From the NCBI RefSeq assembly GCF_034119865.1, contig NZ_CP139421.1, positions 5,738,501-5,802,500 on the forward strand: 64,000 bases of DNA, written 5' to 3'. Source of the DNA: Algoriphagus sp. NG3. Its GTDB lineage: Bacteria > Bacteroidota > Bacteroidia > Cytophagales > Cyclobacteriaceae. The position numbers were made by a program, and so were the translations under genes. A model generated the notes under the pieces. It searched no databases. It saw only the letters and a list, made by a program, of their open reading frames with translations, and was not told where the DNA came from. This document shows, piece by piece, positions 9,610 through 18,404 of this stretch (position 1 is its first letter; each line of letters begins with the position of its first letter).

Positions 9610-10229
9610 TGCAGAGGTTTTTTTCGCTAGTAATTTCAATCCTATTCCAGCCATTGGTAATACCTACATTGGTTTTTGGGTTGGTTTTATTTATGGTGCC
9701 TCAGGCGACAACTATCCCGGCAGAATTTAAACTCCGGATATTTTATCTGCTGGTATTGTCCACCTTAGTGATTCCTATGGTGACGGTATGTGGGTTGCGC
9801 TTAAGCGGGACTCTGAAAAGCCTCCATATGGCAAACCTAAAGGACAGGGCAATACCGTTTTCTGTGACCAGCCTTTACTATATCCTCACAGTTTATTTCC
9901 TTTTGCAAAAAGGTGGTCTGGATCCAATATTGGGAAGGGTTTTGGGCATAATTACCCTAGCAATAGTAGGACTTACTTTGATCACGTTTTTCTGGAAGAT
10001 ATCGGCCCATATGACTGGGATGGGAGGGCTGCTGGCATTGGTATTAGTGCTTGGCTTTAACTTTCCCTCATTTCAGCCTGTATATCCTTTGCTGGCGGTT
10101 CTTATATTGACAGGGGTGGTAGGAAGTGTAAGGTTGTTTTTAGATGCCCATAAGCCTATGGAGATTTATGTAGGTTTATTATATGGGTTTTTACTCTGTT
10201 TTATTGGCTTTAGTGTTATTTGGGGGTGA
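9609..10229 (+). CDS. PAP2-like integral membrane protein
   Basis: Six or so hydrophobic helices cover most of the 206 residues. Two short motifs resemble the C-terminal PAP2 phosphatase signature: 'KISAHMTGMGG' (like PSGH) and 'RLFLDAHKPMEIYVG' (like SRxxxxxHxxxD). The first PAP2 motif (KxxxxxxRP) is represented only by 'LKDRAIPF', so activity on lipid phosphates is uncertain. The GTG start at 9609 overlaps the rpoN stop by one base, and I see no better start downstream. Translational coupling to rpoN suggests an operon, but no functional link is known to me. Confidence 0.6.
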   Translation: MQRFFSLVISILFQPLVIPTLVFGLVLFMVPQATTIPAEFKLRIFYLLVLSTLVIPMVTVCGLRLSGTLKSLHMANLKDRAIPFSVTSLYYILTVYFLLQKGGLDPILGRVLGIITLAIVGLTLITFFWKISAHMTGMGGLLALVLVLGFNFPSFQPVYPLLAVLILTGVVGSVRLFLDAHKPMEIYVGLLYGFLLCFIGFSVIWG

Positions 10230-10244
10230 TGATTTGCCCTATGA

Positions 10245-10272
10245 CAAAAAAAAACCGGACAAAAGCCCGGTT
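10245..10272 (-). terminator. Intrinsic terminator of the outer-membrane barrel gene
   Basis: On the minus strand AACCGG, an 8-nt loop and CCGGTT are followed by a run of eight or more T. It lies 18 bp beyond the stop of the gene at 10291 and between convergent genes. Confidence 0.8.
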
Positions 10273-10290
10273 GATATTGATGAATGCCTT

Positions 10291-11049
10291 TTAAAACACA
10301 TTTACTGCTATCCCAAAATTAATCTGGGTAGCTTCCGTACCGTTCGGTCCCATGCCTTTTTGGAATACTCTGTTTAATCCAAAGTAACTCCATGCATAAA
10401 ATCCAGAAGTACCAGCTTTTATAGTTAATCCATATCGGAATTTTTCAAAGCCATAATTCTGTGAGTCTTTGATTTTTCTTTTAAGACCATTAGCATCTTC
10501 GTATTTGACCTTGGTGTGCGATTCGTATAGATAGCCAAACTTACCGCCTACACTTAGCCTAAACCCTTGAGAATAGTTGGTTTTATTAAAGTGGTAGGTG
10601 AAGTCAAGGGGGATGTCAAAGTAATTGGCTGCCACCACATTCTTTTTAATGTTGATATCCTCTCCTAAGACATCATAGATCTCTTTAAGCTCACTTGATT
10701 CTGGCCCCACTGCGGGGTTATTAAATAAAGTTTGATCATCCTTGAATGCATATTTATCTGTCCCAACACCAATTCCTATGTTCATAGTAACGCCGGAAGT
10801 TGAGCCAAAGATGGAAACAGGATATTGATAGTAAACATTGAATGTGCGGGAGCCAAAGAATTTTACCGCCAAATCTTCGGATCTGTTGTTAAGTTGGTTA
10901 AAGCCAAATTCAAATTGCAGGTCGCTAGGAATGTTTGGTCTTCCGCCTATTGGTGTCTTTGATTTTTTAACTACTTGCAAACTATCCTGGGCAAACGCTC
11001 CTTGGATCAAAATAAAAGCGAGGAGGAAGGTGTATATTTTTTTCATCAA
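10291..11049 (-). CDS. Outer-membrane beta-barrel protein (porin/PorT-like)
   Basis: A signal peptide ('IYTFLLAFILIQGAFAQ') precedes about 230 residues with alternating polar and hydrophobic residues and aromatic girdles ('FGFNQLNNRSEDLAVKFFG', 'GFRLSVGGKFGYLYESH', 'FRYGLTIKAGTSGFYAWSYF'), ending in a strand-like C-terminus ('INFGIAVNVF') typical of outer-membrane barrels. It resembles the generic Bacteroidota outer-membrane beta-barrel/PorT family. No specific transport substrate can be read. It is monocistronic with its own terminator and a likely promoter just upstream. Confidence 0.7.
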   Translation of the reverse strand: MMKKIYTFLLAFILIQGAFAQDSLQVVKKSKTPIGGRPNIPSDLQFEFGFNQLNNRSEDLAVKFFGSRTFNVYYQYPVSIFGSTSGVTMNIGIGVGTDKYAFKDDQTLFNNPAVGPESSELKEIYDVLGEDINIKKNVVAANYFDIPLDFTYHFNKTNYSQGFRLSVGGKFGYLYESHTKVKYEDANGLKRKIKDSQNYGFEKFRYGLTIKAGTSGFYAWSYFGLNRVFQKGMGPNGTEATQINFGIAVNVF

Positions 11050-11080
11050 ATTGGTTTACTTAAAATGCACTCAATGCCGG

Positions 11081-11088
11081 CAAAAATA
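11081..11088 (-). promoter_or_regulatory. Possible -7 element of the outer-membrane barrel gene
   Basis: On the minus strand TATTTTTG matches TAnnTTTG, 31 bp before the ATG at 11049. No clear TTG stands at the usual distance upstream. Confidence 0.4.
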
Positions 11089-11186
11089 GGAAATCCCTAC
11101 TGATTTACCCCTTTATTTCATCTTAATTATTCTTAAGGGTAAACGAGGGTAGGTTTATAAAATTGTAAATTTCTTAGGGTATAGTA

Positions 11187-11217
11187 TTTGGATAAATTCG
11201 AATTTTAGATACCTTTG
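11187..11217 (+). promoter_or_regulatory. Promoter of tRNA-Arg (TTTG-N19-TACCTTTG)
   Basis: TTTG at 11187-11190 and TACCTTTG at 11210-11217 are separated by 19 bp, the Bacteroidota housekeeping arrangement. The -7 octamer ends 11 bp before the tRNA and is identical to the two rRNA promoter octamers at the other end of the window. Confidence 0.85.
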
Positions 11218-11228
11218 CATTCCAATTC

Positions 11229-11305
11229 GGCTTCGTAGCTCAACTGAATAGAGCACCTGATTACGGCTCAGGAGGTTTCAGGTTTGAATCCTGACGAGGT
11301 CACCA
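11229..11305 (+). tRNA. tRNA-Arg (anticodon ACG)
   Basis: A complete cloverleaf of 77 nt can be folded. The acceptor GGCTTCG pairs with CGAGGTC (two G-U pairs), the anticodon arm CCTGA/TCAGG has the loop TTACGGC giving anticodon ACG, and the T-arm contains GGTTTGAATCC. The discriminator A is followed by an encoded CCA. ACG, read as ICG, would decode CGU, CGC and CGA arginine codons. A promoter and a terminator flank it, so it is a single-gene unit. Confidence 0.95.
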
Positions 11306-11333
11306 AGCCCAGCTTTTCGGTTGGGCTTTTTTA
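11305..11333 (+). terminator. Intrinsic terminator of tRNA-Arg
   Basis: Arms AAGCCCA and TGGGCTT, a 10-nt loop and a T-rich tail begin at the last base of the tRNA's CCA end. Confidence 0.85.
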
Positions 11334-11643
11334 TTTGCCTTAAAATCCGTCTTTTACAGGGTGAAAAGAGTCAAGCTTTTCCTAAAAAATCCGTTACATA
11401 TTGGGAGATTGAAATCATCGTTCTTGAGCTATCTATTTTTGCAGTTAGGGTTGGTATTGCGGGGTTGGCGCTACTCAGTGGTGCTTGGGGGGTGGTTTTC
11501 ATTGTTGTCGGGCTGAAGTTCTTTAGGCTCTGCCGGATACTTCTACTCGCATCATTTCAGAAGTATGGATATTTTCACTTTGGATTTTCTTTTAGAGGAT
11601 ATTTTCATCATTTTAGACTAAATATTCAGTGTCTTTTCAGTAG
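11334..11643. other. Intergenic stretch with no supported gene
   Basis: A frame of about 100 codons crosses this stretch but begins inside the tRNA terminator, has an unusual composition (long hydrophobic run without a signal-like start) and no family resemblance. I see no promoter octamer or RNA gene; it may hold the leader of the following lipoprotein. Confidence 0.5.
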
Positions 11644-11889
11644 ATGAAGAAGTTTCTCCCACTTTTGTTATTGATTCTTTCAGCGTGCAGTCTTTTTGAA
11701 GATACCAAATTGGTGGATATTAGGGAGATTGATGGGCCCTGTACCATTATGCTTATAGACGGTAGCACTATAACAAGTGATGGCAATATCAAAATAAGCA
11801 AACGAACCCAGGCTATTACTTATCGGGATGAGGATGGTAAACTTTGGTCACTATTCAAAGATGATTACGTCAGTTATTCCTGTCAATAG
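11644..11889 (+). CDS. Small lipoprotein, unknown function
   Basis: An 81-residue protein with a perfect lipoprotein signal: 'MKKFLPLLLLILSAC', with the lipidated cysteine at 15. The mature part of 66 residues is polar with a likely small beta structure ('GPCTIMLIDGSTITSDGNIKI'), two further cysteines (one of them next to the C-terminus) that could form a disulfide, and no recognised domain. It is short but convincing because of the signal and normal codon use. It ends before a strong terminator shared with yidC. Confidence 0.75.
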   Translation: MKKFLPLLLLILSACSLFEDTKLVDIREIDGPCTIMLIDGSTITSDGNIKISKRTQAITYRDEDGKLWSLFKDDYVSYSCQ

Positions 11890-11956
11890 TTATTCGGATT
11901 AATCTACACTTTTCTCTGCTGTTTCAGGAGGAAACCATGATGAACTTACAAAAAAA

Positions 11957-11984
11957 GAGGAGCCCTTTTTCGGCTCCTTTTTTC
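11957..11984. terminator. Bidirectional terminator between lipoprotein gene and yidC
   Basis: Stem AGGAGCC/GGCTCCT with a 7-nt loop, an A-tract on the left and a T-tract on the right, so it has a U-run in the RNA from either strand. It sits between convergent genes. Confidence 0.85.
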
Positions 11985-13791
11985 ATTGTTTTTTACGTGA
12001 AGTGTCTGCTGCTTTCATCGCATCTTCCAGCTTTTGCTGGAATTTAGATTTCTTCTTATTCACATTCTTCGCTTTACTTTCTTCCACTTTTGCTCTGATT
12101 TTCTCATCATCTACAAATAGTTTGATCAAGGCTTGCTGACCGAATGTCACCATGTTTGATACAAAGTAATAGAAGCTCAACCCTGCAGGATAGGAGTTCA
12201 AAATAAACATAAACATCACTGGCATGATATACCCAAGGTTTTTCATCGGCCCAGTTGCTGTTGTCAGTTGGTTATTAAAATGCGTGTATATAATCTGAGA
12301 AACCGTCATCAAGAGTGTAAACATACTCACATGTGCCCCATAAAAAGGGATGGTGAATGGTAGTTTGAAAAACACGTCATAGGTAGAAAGATCAGTTGCC
12401 CATAGGAAGGATTCTTGTCGCAGTTCTATTGCATTTGGGAAGAAAAAGAACATCGCAAATAGAAATGGCATCTGTAATACCATCGGAAGACATCCGGAGA
12501 TAGGACTTACTCCCAATTTGGAGAAGAGCTTCATCTGCTCTTGTTGCATTTTGGTAGGGTCTTCACCGTATTTTTCCTTTAGCTCATCAATTTCCGGCTT
12601 GATTACCCTCATTTTGGCCATGCCGATGTAGGACTTATAGGTCAGCGGGAACAGGGCTAGTTTGATGAGAAATACAATGATGATAATGATTACACCGTAG
12701 TTGGTGAAGAATTTTTCCAGGAATGCAAATAGGTTGACAATGATGTATTTATTCACCCAGCTGACAAAGAAATACCCCATGTCCACATTGTCCTCGAATC
12801 CATCTGTCACCTTTTTGAGGACATTATACTTGTCAGGGCCGAAATAATAAGTAAAGCCTGCCTTACCCTCCTGTAGAGGAATTGATAAGGTGGTGGCCAT
12901 AGTCCGCACTATGGAAGTGTCAGCTGGAGTGCTTTGGGTTATTGTCGCGTCTTGGAATTGAGTGTCAGCAATCATTGCGGCAGTGAAAAACCGCTGACTG
13001 AAACCTACCCACTTAATAGGCTCTCCAATTGTTTCCTGTTCTAGACCATCTCCGGAGCCAAGGTTGTCAAATGACCCTGAAATGGTATAGTAATTTAGCC
13101 TGGCTTGCCTGCGAGATTCGGCTAGGTTCATTTCTTGGGTAATCAAATTATCCTCCCAGTTGAGTTTAATCTCATTTTCGGTGAATACCCCTTGGTAGCG
13201 GTCAATCTCGAAGGTGTTCTGAACTTGGTAGCTGTTTTCCTCAAGGCTGAAGGTTTGAACTAGTCTTCCGTTCTCAGTTTCTGCCGTTAGCCTTAAGACC
13301 TGAATTGATTTCCCGTCTTCATTTTGCGTATTCTCTACCGTAGGCGTGAAGTAGATATCCTTTAGGTTTAGCGGGCCATTTTTACTTTCAACAACAAAAT
13401 CCATTGTGGAGCTTTCTTCATTGAAGAGTTCCAGTGGCTCCTTGTTCCAGCTTTTATACTGTTTCAGGATAACCTTCCTGATATCCGCTCCTTTAGAAGA
13501 TACTTCTAATTGGAGCAGATCATTTTCCAGTGTAAGAATTTCTTCCTCCCCTACAGTATTGCTGGCTAGTACACCATATTTTGAAATCCTAGCAGCGTCA
13601 AGCGTACTGTCATTTTCAGTGAATGTGTCCGTGCTGACCGCTTGGCTTGATGTGTCGGATTGGGTAGATTCTACTTGTGCGGAGGACTCTGTCTCCATCT
13701 CAGGGACTTCCGGCGAACTCGCAAAGAAAATCGAGTAAACCAGGATCACTGCTGCAAAAAGAATCAAACCAGTTGCTTGATTTCTGTCCAT
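11983..13791 (-). CDS. yidC: Membrane protein insertase YidC
   Basis: Inserts and folds inner-membrane proteins, alone or with SecYEG. The N-terminus has one membrane anchor ('GLILFAAVILVYSIFFASS') followed by a large periplasmic beta-domain (about 50-345) as in other Gram-negative YidC proteins. The conserved insertase core follows with 'YGVIIIIIVFLIKLALFPLT', 'MQQEQMKLFSKLGVSPISGC', 'LPMVLQMPFLFAMF' and 'SYPAGLSFYYFVSNMVTFGQQ'. The C-terminal tail is lysine-rich. At 602 aa the length is normal for Bacteroidota. pyrG lies 41 bp upstream on the same strand, so the two are probably co-transcribed. Confidence 0.97.
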   Translation of the reverse strand: MDRNQATGLILFAAVILVYSIFFASSPEVPEMETESSAQVESTQSDTSSQAVSTDTFTENDSTLDAARISKYGVLASNTVGEEEILTLENDLLQLEVSSKGADIRKVILKQYKSWNKEPLELFNEESSTMDFVVESKNGPLNLKDIYFTPTVENTQNEDGKSIQVLRLTAETENGRLVQTFSLEENSYQVQNTFEIDRYQGVFTENEIKLNWEDNLITQEMNLAESRRQARLNYYTISGSFDNLGSGDGLEQETIGEPIKWVGFSQRFFTAAMIADTQFQDATITQSTPADTSIVRTMATTLSIPLQEGKAGFTYYFGPDKYNVLKKVTDGFEDNVDMGYFFVSWVNKYIIVNLFAFLEKFFTNYGVIIIIIVFLIKLALFPLTYKSYIGMAKMRVIKPEIDELKEKYGEDPTKMQQEQMKLFSKLGVSPISGCLPMVLQMPFLFAMFFFFPNAIELRQESFLWATDLSTYDVFFKLPFTIPFYGAHVSMFTLLMTVSQIIYTHFNNQLTTATGPMKNLGYIMPVMFMFILNSYPAGLSFYYFVSNMVTFGQQALIKLFVDDEKIRAKVEESKAKNVNKKKSKFQQKLEDAMKAADTSRKKQ

Positions 13792-13832
13792 AAAGATTAA
13801 TCGTAAACCCGATGAAATGACTTCGGGGAGTT

Positions 13833-15449
13833 TTATTTAATTTTTTTATCTATTGCCGCTTGGATGAACTTGACAAAAAGGGGCTGTGGAGTTAGTACCG
13901 TACTTTTGTATTCTGGGTGGAACTGCACACCTACAAACCATGGATGGCCTTTTACTTCTACAATTTCCACCAAGCCTGTTTCTGGGTTTTTTCCTGTGGC
14001 CACCAGGCCTCCTTCTTCCATTCTAGTTAGATATTCATTGTTGAACTCATACCGGTGACGGTGTCTTTCGTGGATTTTTGACTTACCATATGCCTGGAAG
14101 GCCTTGCTGCCTTTTTTGAGGTCACAAGCATATGAACCAAGGCGCATTGTTCCGCCCATTTGGTCGATGTTTTTTTGTTCTTCCATCAGTGCTATGACCG
14201 GATCTGGGCTGTCAGCATCCATTTCTGTACTATTTGCTGTTTTTAACTTAAGTACATTTCTGGCGTATTCTATGACTGCCACCTGCATTCCTAGGCAGAT
14301 ACCCAGGAATGGGATATTGTTTTCCCTTGCATATTTTACAGTTTCGATTTTACCCTCAAAACCCCTCTCTCCAAACCCTGGAGCTACGACGATACCATCT
14401 AAATCTGTAAATTTCTGAATAATATTTTCCGAATTGATCTCTTCGGAAGATATCAAGCGAAGATTGACCTCGCATTCTATGGATGCGCCTGCATGTGTGA
14501 ATGCCTCTATGATCGACTTATATGCATCGGGAAGCGAAATGTACTTCCCTATTAACCCGATGTTGACCTCTTGAGTAGGGTTCTTGAGTTTCCCTAGGAA
14601 ATCTTTCCAGTTTTCAAGATCGGTGTTTTCCTTGGAGGAGAGCTTTAGTTTTGTCATTACCCGCTCGTCTAGCTTTTCTTTTTTCATCAATAAAGGTACA
14701 TCGTATATGGAATCGGCATCCATTGCTTCGATTACGCTATTGAGCTGTACATTGCAGAAGAGGGCAAGTTTCTTTTTAACTTCAGAAGGCAAGTGATGCT
14801 CTGTCCGACAGACAAGGATATCAGGTTGAATACCTGCTTCCAGTAATTGCTTCACTGAATGTTGTGTGGGCTTGGTCTTGAGTTCTTTGGCGGCCTTCAG
14901 GTATGGGATTAGCGTCAGATGGATTACCAGGAAGTTATTAGCGCCCAGATCCCATTTTGCTTGTCTTACCGCTTCGATGAATGGAAGGGATTCTATATCC
15001 CCCACACAGCCTCCGATCTCAGTAATGACCACGTCAAATTTGCCCTCTTCGCCCAATTTGTAAAAATTGGCCTTGATTTCATCTGTGATATGAGGGATGA
15101 CCTGGACAGTCTTTCCCAAAAACTCCCCTTTACGTTCTTTGGTTATGACGTTATTATAGATCCTTCCTGTGGTGATATTGTTGTCTTGGGAAGTTGGGAT
15201 GTTCAGAAAACGTTCATAATGGCCTAGATCCAAATCGGTTTCTGCACCATCATCCGTCACATAGCATTCGCCGTGCTCATAGGGGTTCAGTGTTCCCGGA
15301 TCAATGTTAAGGTAAGGATCGAATTTTTGGATGGTCACCTTAAAACCTCTGGCCTGCAGTAATTTGCCCAGTGAAGCGGCGATGATTCCTTTGCCGAGAG
15401 AGGAGGTAACCCCTCCGGTAATAAATATGTATTTGGTGTTTGAAGCCAT
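13833..15449 (-). CDS. pyrG: CTP synthase
   Basis: Converts UTP to CTP with ATP and glutamine. The N-terminal amidoligase domain (about 1-265) has the signature '[16 protein letters not shown]' and '[20 protein letters not shown]'. The C-terminal class I glutamine amidotransferase has '[16 protein letters not shown]' with the nucleophilic cysteine and '[15 protein letters not shown]' with the catalytic His-Glu. I chose the start MASNTKY at 15449 (538 aa, the usual length); the frame extends 41 codons further upstream, but that stretch is not conserved in character. It probably forms an operon with yidC. Confidence 0.97.
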   Translation of the reverse strand: MASNTKYIFITGGVTSSLGKGIIAASLGKLLQARGFKVTIQKFDPYLNIDPGTLNPYEHGECYVTDDGAETDLDLGHYERFLNIPTSQDNNITTGRIYNNVITKERKGEFLGKTVQVIPHITDEIKANFYKLGEEGKFDVVITEIGGCVGDIESLPFIEAVRQAKWDLGANNFLVIHLTLIPYLKAAKELKTKPTQHSVKQLLEAGIQPDILVCRTEHHLPSEVKKKLALFCNVQLNSVIEAMDADSIYDVPLLMKKEKLDERVMTKLKLSSKENTDLENWKDFLGKLKNPTQEVNIGLIGKYISLPDAYKSIIEAFTHAGASIECEVNLRLISSEEINSENIIQKFTDLDGIVVAPGFGERGFEGKIETVKYARENNIPFLGICLGMQVAVIEYARNVLKLKTANSTEMDADSPDPVIALMEEQKNIDQMGGTMRLGSYACDLKKGSKAFQAYGKSKIHERHRHRYEFNNEYLTRMEEGGLVATGKNPETGLVEIVEVKGHPWFVGVQFHPEYKSTVLTPQPLFVKFIQAAIDKKIK

Positions 15450-16409
15450 AAGAATGGGGGAGGGTGGAAATTTGATTGGATTCTTATGGGGCTCAAAATT
15501 ATGGAAAAATTCCCGATAAATGGCTCTTTGAAGTCTAAATAGATCAATTTTCTTAAAGAACTTTTCGTGCAAACGTTAAGTTCGAGTCTATAGTTGACCT
15601 AAGTGTCACGGTTATGTAATAGGGAGGTGGCAGGAATAGTTGCTCATTTTTATTACATCACCGGGATTGAATATGGGGAGGGCAAGTTTTAGCAGAGTTA
15701 GTCCAGTCTCTTAGGCGGGCTAATCTTGTTATATATATTGCTGCAAAGATTCTTGATAAGCGAATGTGAACACAGGTGTTGATATTGCCTAGATGCTAAA
15801 GTGACCTACTTCACTTTAGATTGATTGAGGGTTCTCTTATCAGAAAATGATTTCTATTAAAAGACTTCGATTTTGCTAAAAGCAGTTGGAAAAAACACTA
15901 TTTATACTGTATTCTAGACTATGATCATCCTGTTTTGAGGATGGGGGGATTTCCATCTTATGGGGACATTGAATAAGGAAGAGATAGGGGGATCTAAAAT
16001 AGAAGCGCCAACATCAAGGAAGCGCCAACATCAAGAAAGTCCATAACGAAAACAAGACTACTTTTAGTATGGGGAGGAACAGATACTTTTTGTTTTATAT
16101 AAATATACGGTTTATGGTGCTGATTTAAGTTTTTCTTTTCAAGATACCTTAAGTAGGTGAAATAATTTGTTTTTTCTTGGCTGGATAAGTGGGGGCGTTT
16201 GACGTGTTATAGCGATTTACTGTGAAGCACTGCGTTTCTGATTGTTTATCCTAAGTTAGGGATTATGGGATAACTACTATTGTTCTTTACCGAGTTACTG
16301 ATATATGTGATTATTTGTTAAAAAAAGTCCAAGTCATTACTGGGTGTGCTGGATTATTATATATATTGCATGCGGTTTTTAATAAATAATTATCAACGTT
16401 ATCAAAAAT
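15450..16409. other. Long AT-rich intergenic region
   Basis: About 960 bp between pyrG and the small HTH gene without a convincing frame on either strand. It contains a short tandem repeat (16003-16036) and several TATATATT stretches. No tRNA, terminator or clear promoter pair was found. The last 100 bp are very AT-rich and presumably carry the promoter of the HTH gene. It may be decayed sequence or hold an unrecognised RNA. Confidence 0.5.
16003..16036. repeat. Two tandem 17-bp direct repeats
   Basis: The unit AAGCGCCAACATCAAG plus G or A occurs twice head to tail. Only two copies are present, with a single difference in the last base. Confidence 0.8.
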
Positions 16410-16814
16410 ATGAGAGAGTTAATCAAAGATGCTATTGCAGATCTTAAAAAAGGAGAAGGGTTTATTTATGTAACTTCTGAGGGAAATAAAATTGATCTGC
16501 ATGAGGCTGCCTCAAAAGGGATAGCAGTAACACCTGTAAATCCCAAGGATCAGGTAATCAAAAAATTGGAAGCGGCAGGCCTTCCGTTGAATGACGGCAG
16601 ATTTCTTAATGAATTGAATGAATTGATCTCACTGGTGACAGGAAGCGCTACTGCTGCCAAAACCTCAAAAAGAAGATCTTTTACTGATGCTGAAAAAAGC
16701 AAAATTGTAGAAGAGTGGAAAAAAGTAGAAGCTGCAGGAAAGAAAACGAAGGCGGCTTTTGCCAGAGAGATTGGTGTAGGCTATCAGACATTTATCAATT
16801 GGCTAAGAGGTTAA
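16410..16814 (+). CDS. Orphan helix-turn-helix protein, unknown role
   Basis: A 134-residue protein in two parts. Residues 1-75 are mixed helix/strand with no domain I recognise ('GEGFIYVTSEGNKIDLHEAA'). Residues 88-134 form a basic homeodomain-like helix-turn-helix resembling those at the start of IS3-type transposase OrfA proteins: 'KRRSFTDAEKSKIVEEW', then 'AFAREIGVGYQTFINWL'. No transposase or inverted repeats are nearby, so it is not an evident insertion sequence. It may be a small DNA-binding regulator. It is followed by a strong terminator and preceded by a long empty region, so it is a stand-alone unit. Confidence 0.75.
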   Translation: MRELIKDAIADLKKGEGFIYVTSEGNKIDLHEAASKGIAVTPVNPKDQVIKKLEAAGLPLNDGRFLNELNELISLVTGSATAAKTSKRRSFTDAEKSKIVEEWKKVEAAGKKTKAAFAREIGVGYQTFINWLRG

Positions 16815-16830
16815 TGCTTCTTTTTCCAGT

Positions 16831-16862
16831 AAAAAGGCAGCCATTTTGGTTGCCTTTTTTTG
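16831..16862 (+). terminator. Intrinsic terminator of the HTH gene
   Basis: GGCAGCC pairs with GGTTGCC (one G-U) around a 5-nt loop, extended by A/T pairs and followed by a run of T, 16 bp after the stop codon. Confidence 0.85.
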
Positions 16863-16883
16863 TATAAGCTATTAAGGAAGTCC

Positions 16884-17265
16884 CTACTTTTTTATTGATG
16901 TGATGACTGTCAGAAACGACAGAGTTAGAAAACTTGTAAGGGAAAAAATCACTACAGGAGATAGATTTATATTAGGTAGTGAAAATTCAGTGATAGAACT
17001 CAGATTATTAATAACGGCACTATTAAGCGATCTGATAAATTGCTTTGTCCAGGGATAAAAAGGAAGCCTGCTACAAAAATACCAACTAAATACTCCCTAT
17101 TATCTTCCATGCTAAAGTAGAAATTACTGGCTTATAGGTTGATATGCTTCGCTTCCAATTTAGTTTTGATAGGATGTTTTTATGAAAATTGACAGAAGGT
17201 TCCATTTTTCCTAACTCATAAATAAGCTGTCGAATATAGTCTTGTTCTTTGTCTTGATCGTTCAT
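16884..17265 (-). pseudogene. Decayed two-helix membrane partner of the ECF sigma factor
   Basis: The ATG at 17265 overlaps the sigma gene's TGA (ATGA). The first 59 codons read as a charged cytosolic domain ('MNDQDKEQDYIRQLIYELGK') ending at 'LAWKIIGSI' and a TAG at 17088-17086. Adding one T at that point continues into a membrane helix ('LVGIFVAGFLFIP'). A second frame change near 17018-17010 is needed to reach a last segment with another helix ('PVVIFSLTSFLTLSFLTVI') and the stop at 16884. The layout, small cytosolic domain plus two helices and coupling to an ECF sigma gene, suggests an anti-sigma or sigma-associated membrane protein. Both frame changes fall in short A/T runs. Confidence 0.65.
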
Positions 17266-17827
17266 AGCAGATGAGTTATTTCCCCGTTTGTGATTTTTTT
17301 CAAAGATTCTAAAAGATTTTTTCTTCCTTTATGTAAGAGGATTTTGACGTGGGAATTTGTCAGGCCCATAATGTCTTCTACTTCTTTTATGCTTTGCTCG
17401 TCTAAATAAAATAAGGTTAGTGCCGCTGACTCTGGCGGCTTTAACATTGTAAGCCCGCACTTAATAATATCCTGCCTTTCAGAAAGCTGAAGTTTCTTCA
17501 GCCCATCCAAATAATCCTCTGAAGAGCTCTCTAACTCTTCAACAGCGTCCAGGTTGACCAGATGGCTTTTAGATTTTCTAACGCTTCATTATAAACTACC
17601 TTATATAACCAGGTAGTAAACTTAAAATTCCCCTCAAAGGTTCTTAGGTGATGGAAGGCTTTCATGAATGCATCCTGTGAGACTTCTTCAGTATCTTCTC
17701 TGTTTTTCAGTATGCGCAAAGCAAGCGTAAATATATATTTCTCATGCTTTTGGATTAATAATCCATAAGCATTAAGGTTACCCTGTAGAGTTCTCTATAT
17801 ATAATGGTGGTCTTCCTGAAAGTGCAT
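17262..17827 (-). pseudogene. Decayed ECF sigma factor (nonsense codon plus frameshift)
   Basis: Read from the ATG at 17827, codon 11 is TAG (17797-17795). The frame then continues as sigma region 2: 'LRILKNREDTEEVSQDAFM', 'FKFTTWLYKVVYNEALENL'. At 17570-17567 a run of four A (minus strand) is one base short; restoring one A joins it to 'KSHLVNLDAVEELESS' and region 4 ('LSERQDIIKCGLTML', 'EVEDIMGLTNSHVKILLHKG'), which ends at 17262. Both sigma regions are otherwise well kept, so decay is recent or the lesions include sequencing errors. The 3' end is coupled (ATGA) to a likewise broken membrane-protein gene. Confidence 0.85.
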
Positions 17828-17933
17828 TTTCGCATTGGATGCAAGTACCCGAAATAAAGTTGCATTTTTTTGTGCTTTATTGCGAAAGGACTTTGCTCTC
17901 AAAAATCTGATTATTTTTGTAAAAAAAAACGTT

Positions 17934-18404
17934 TTGGATCACGCAAAATTAGTATCAAGTTTCAGGGAAAAGGGTGTTTTGCACCTTAAGGAAGGAAACG
18001 GGAAAGTAATCACCCTTATGAAACCGGAGCATTGGAATTTAGAGCTAGGTGAGGATTGGATATTTTTGCTTTTTGATTTGTTTCAGATACGCACCATCTG
18101 CGAACCTTTCTCAGAGGTGTCACTTGACATAGTCGAATATGCAGGTAAACCTACGATCTACCATAGCCCTGCAAACCTAATAATGAAAAATGGCCCCATA
18201 GTGGACGGAATCCTCCAATTTAGTCTAATCTTGGAGCCTAACTGGAATAAACTGCTGTTTCAGATCGCTCAGCCTATTCTGGTAAAGATAGATACAGGAG
18301 AAGCTACGGGGCATCACACGCCGGTTTTATTTCCACTTTTAAGCCCAGGGGCCAAGGAAATGTTCTTAGGGCCAGATGGAGATGTCAAAATTATGAGAGG
18401 ATGA
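17934..18404 (+). CDS. Unknown protein, possibly a divergent Sua5/YrdC relative
   Basis: The start is unclear: the frame is open from 17835, a TTG at 17934 gives 156 residues and the first ATG is at 18019. The C-terminal half has faint resemblance to the YrdC threonylcarbamoyl-AMP synthase pattern: 'AGKPTIYHSPANLIMKNG', 'QPILVKIDTGEATGHHTP' and a final 'GPDGDVKIMRG'. The hallmark N-terminal loop (PTDTVWG-like) and the KxR substrate motif are absent, so it is unlikely to be an active synthase. The stop overlaps the cca start (ATGA), so it is translated with the tRNA CCA enzyme, which fits a tRNA-related ancestry. A TATTTTTG octamer at 17912-17919 could be its -7 element. Confidence 0.45.
   Translation: MDHAKLVSSFREKGVLHLKEGNGKVITLMKPEHWNLELGEDWIFLLFDLFQIRTICEPFSEVSLDIVEYAGKPTIYHSPANLIMKNGPIVDGILQFSLILEPNWNKLLFQIAQPILVKIDTGEATGHHTPVLFPLLSPGAKEMFLGPDGDVKIMRG

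Noticed and set aside
11321..11647. A 108-codon frame after tRNA-Arg
   Set aside because: It begins inside the tRNA terminator, shows no family features and runs into the start of the lipoprotein gene.
15450..16409. Origin of replication or CRISPR in the long AT-rich gap
   Set aside because: There are no DnaA-box clusters that I could recognise, and only two adjacent 17-bp repeats without spacers.
16884..17827. UAG recoding as an explanation for the interrupted sigma factor
   Set aside because: Other genes (for example rpoN at 9607-9609) end normally at TAG, and the locus also needs one-base frame corrections, so simple decay is the better explanation.
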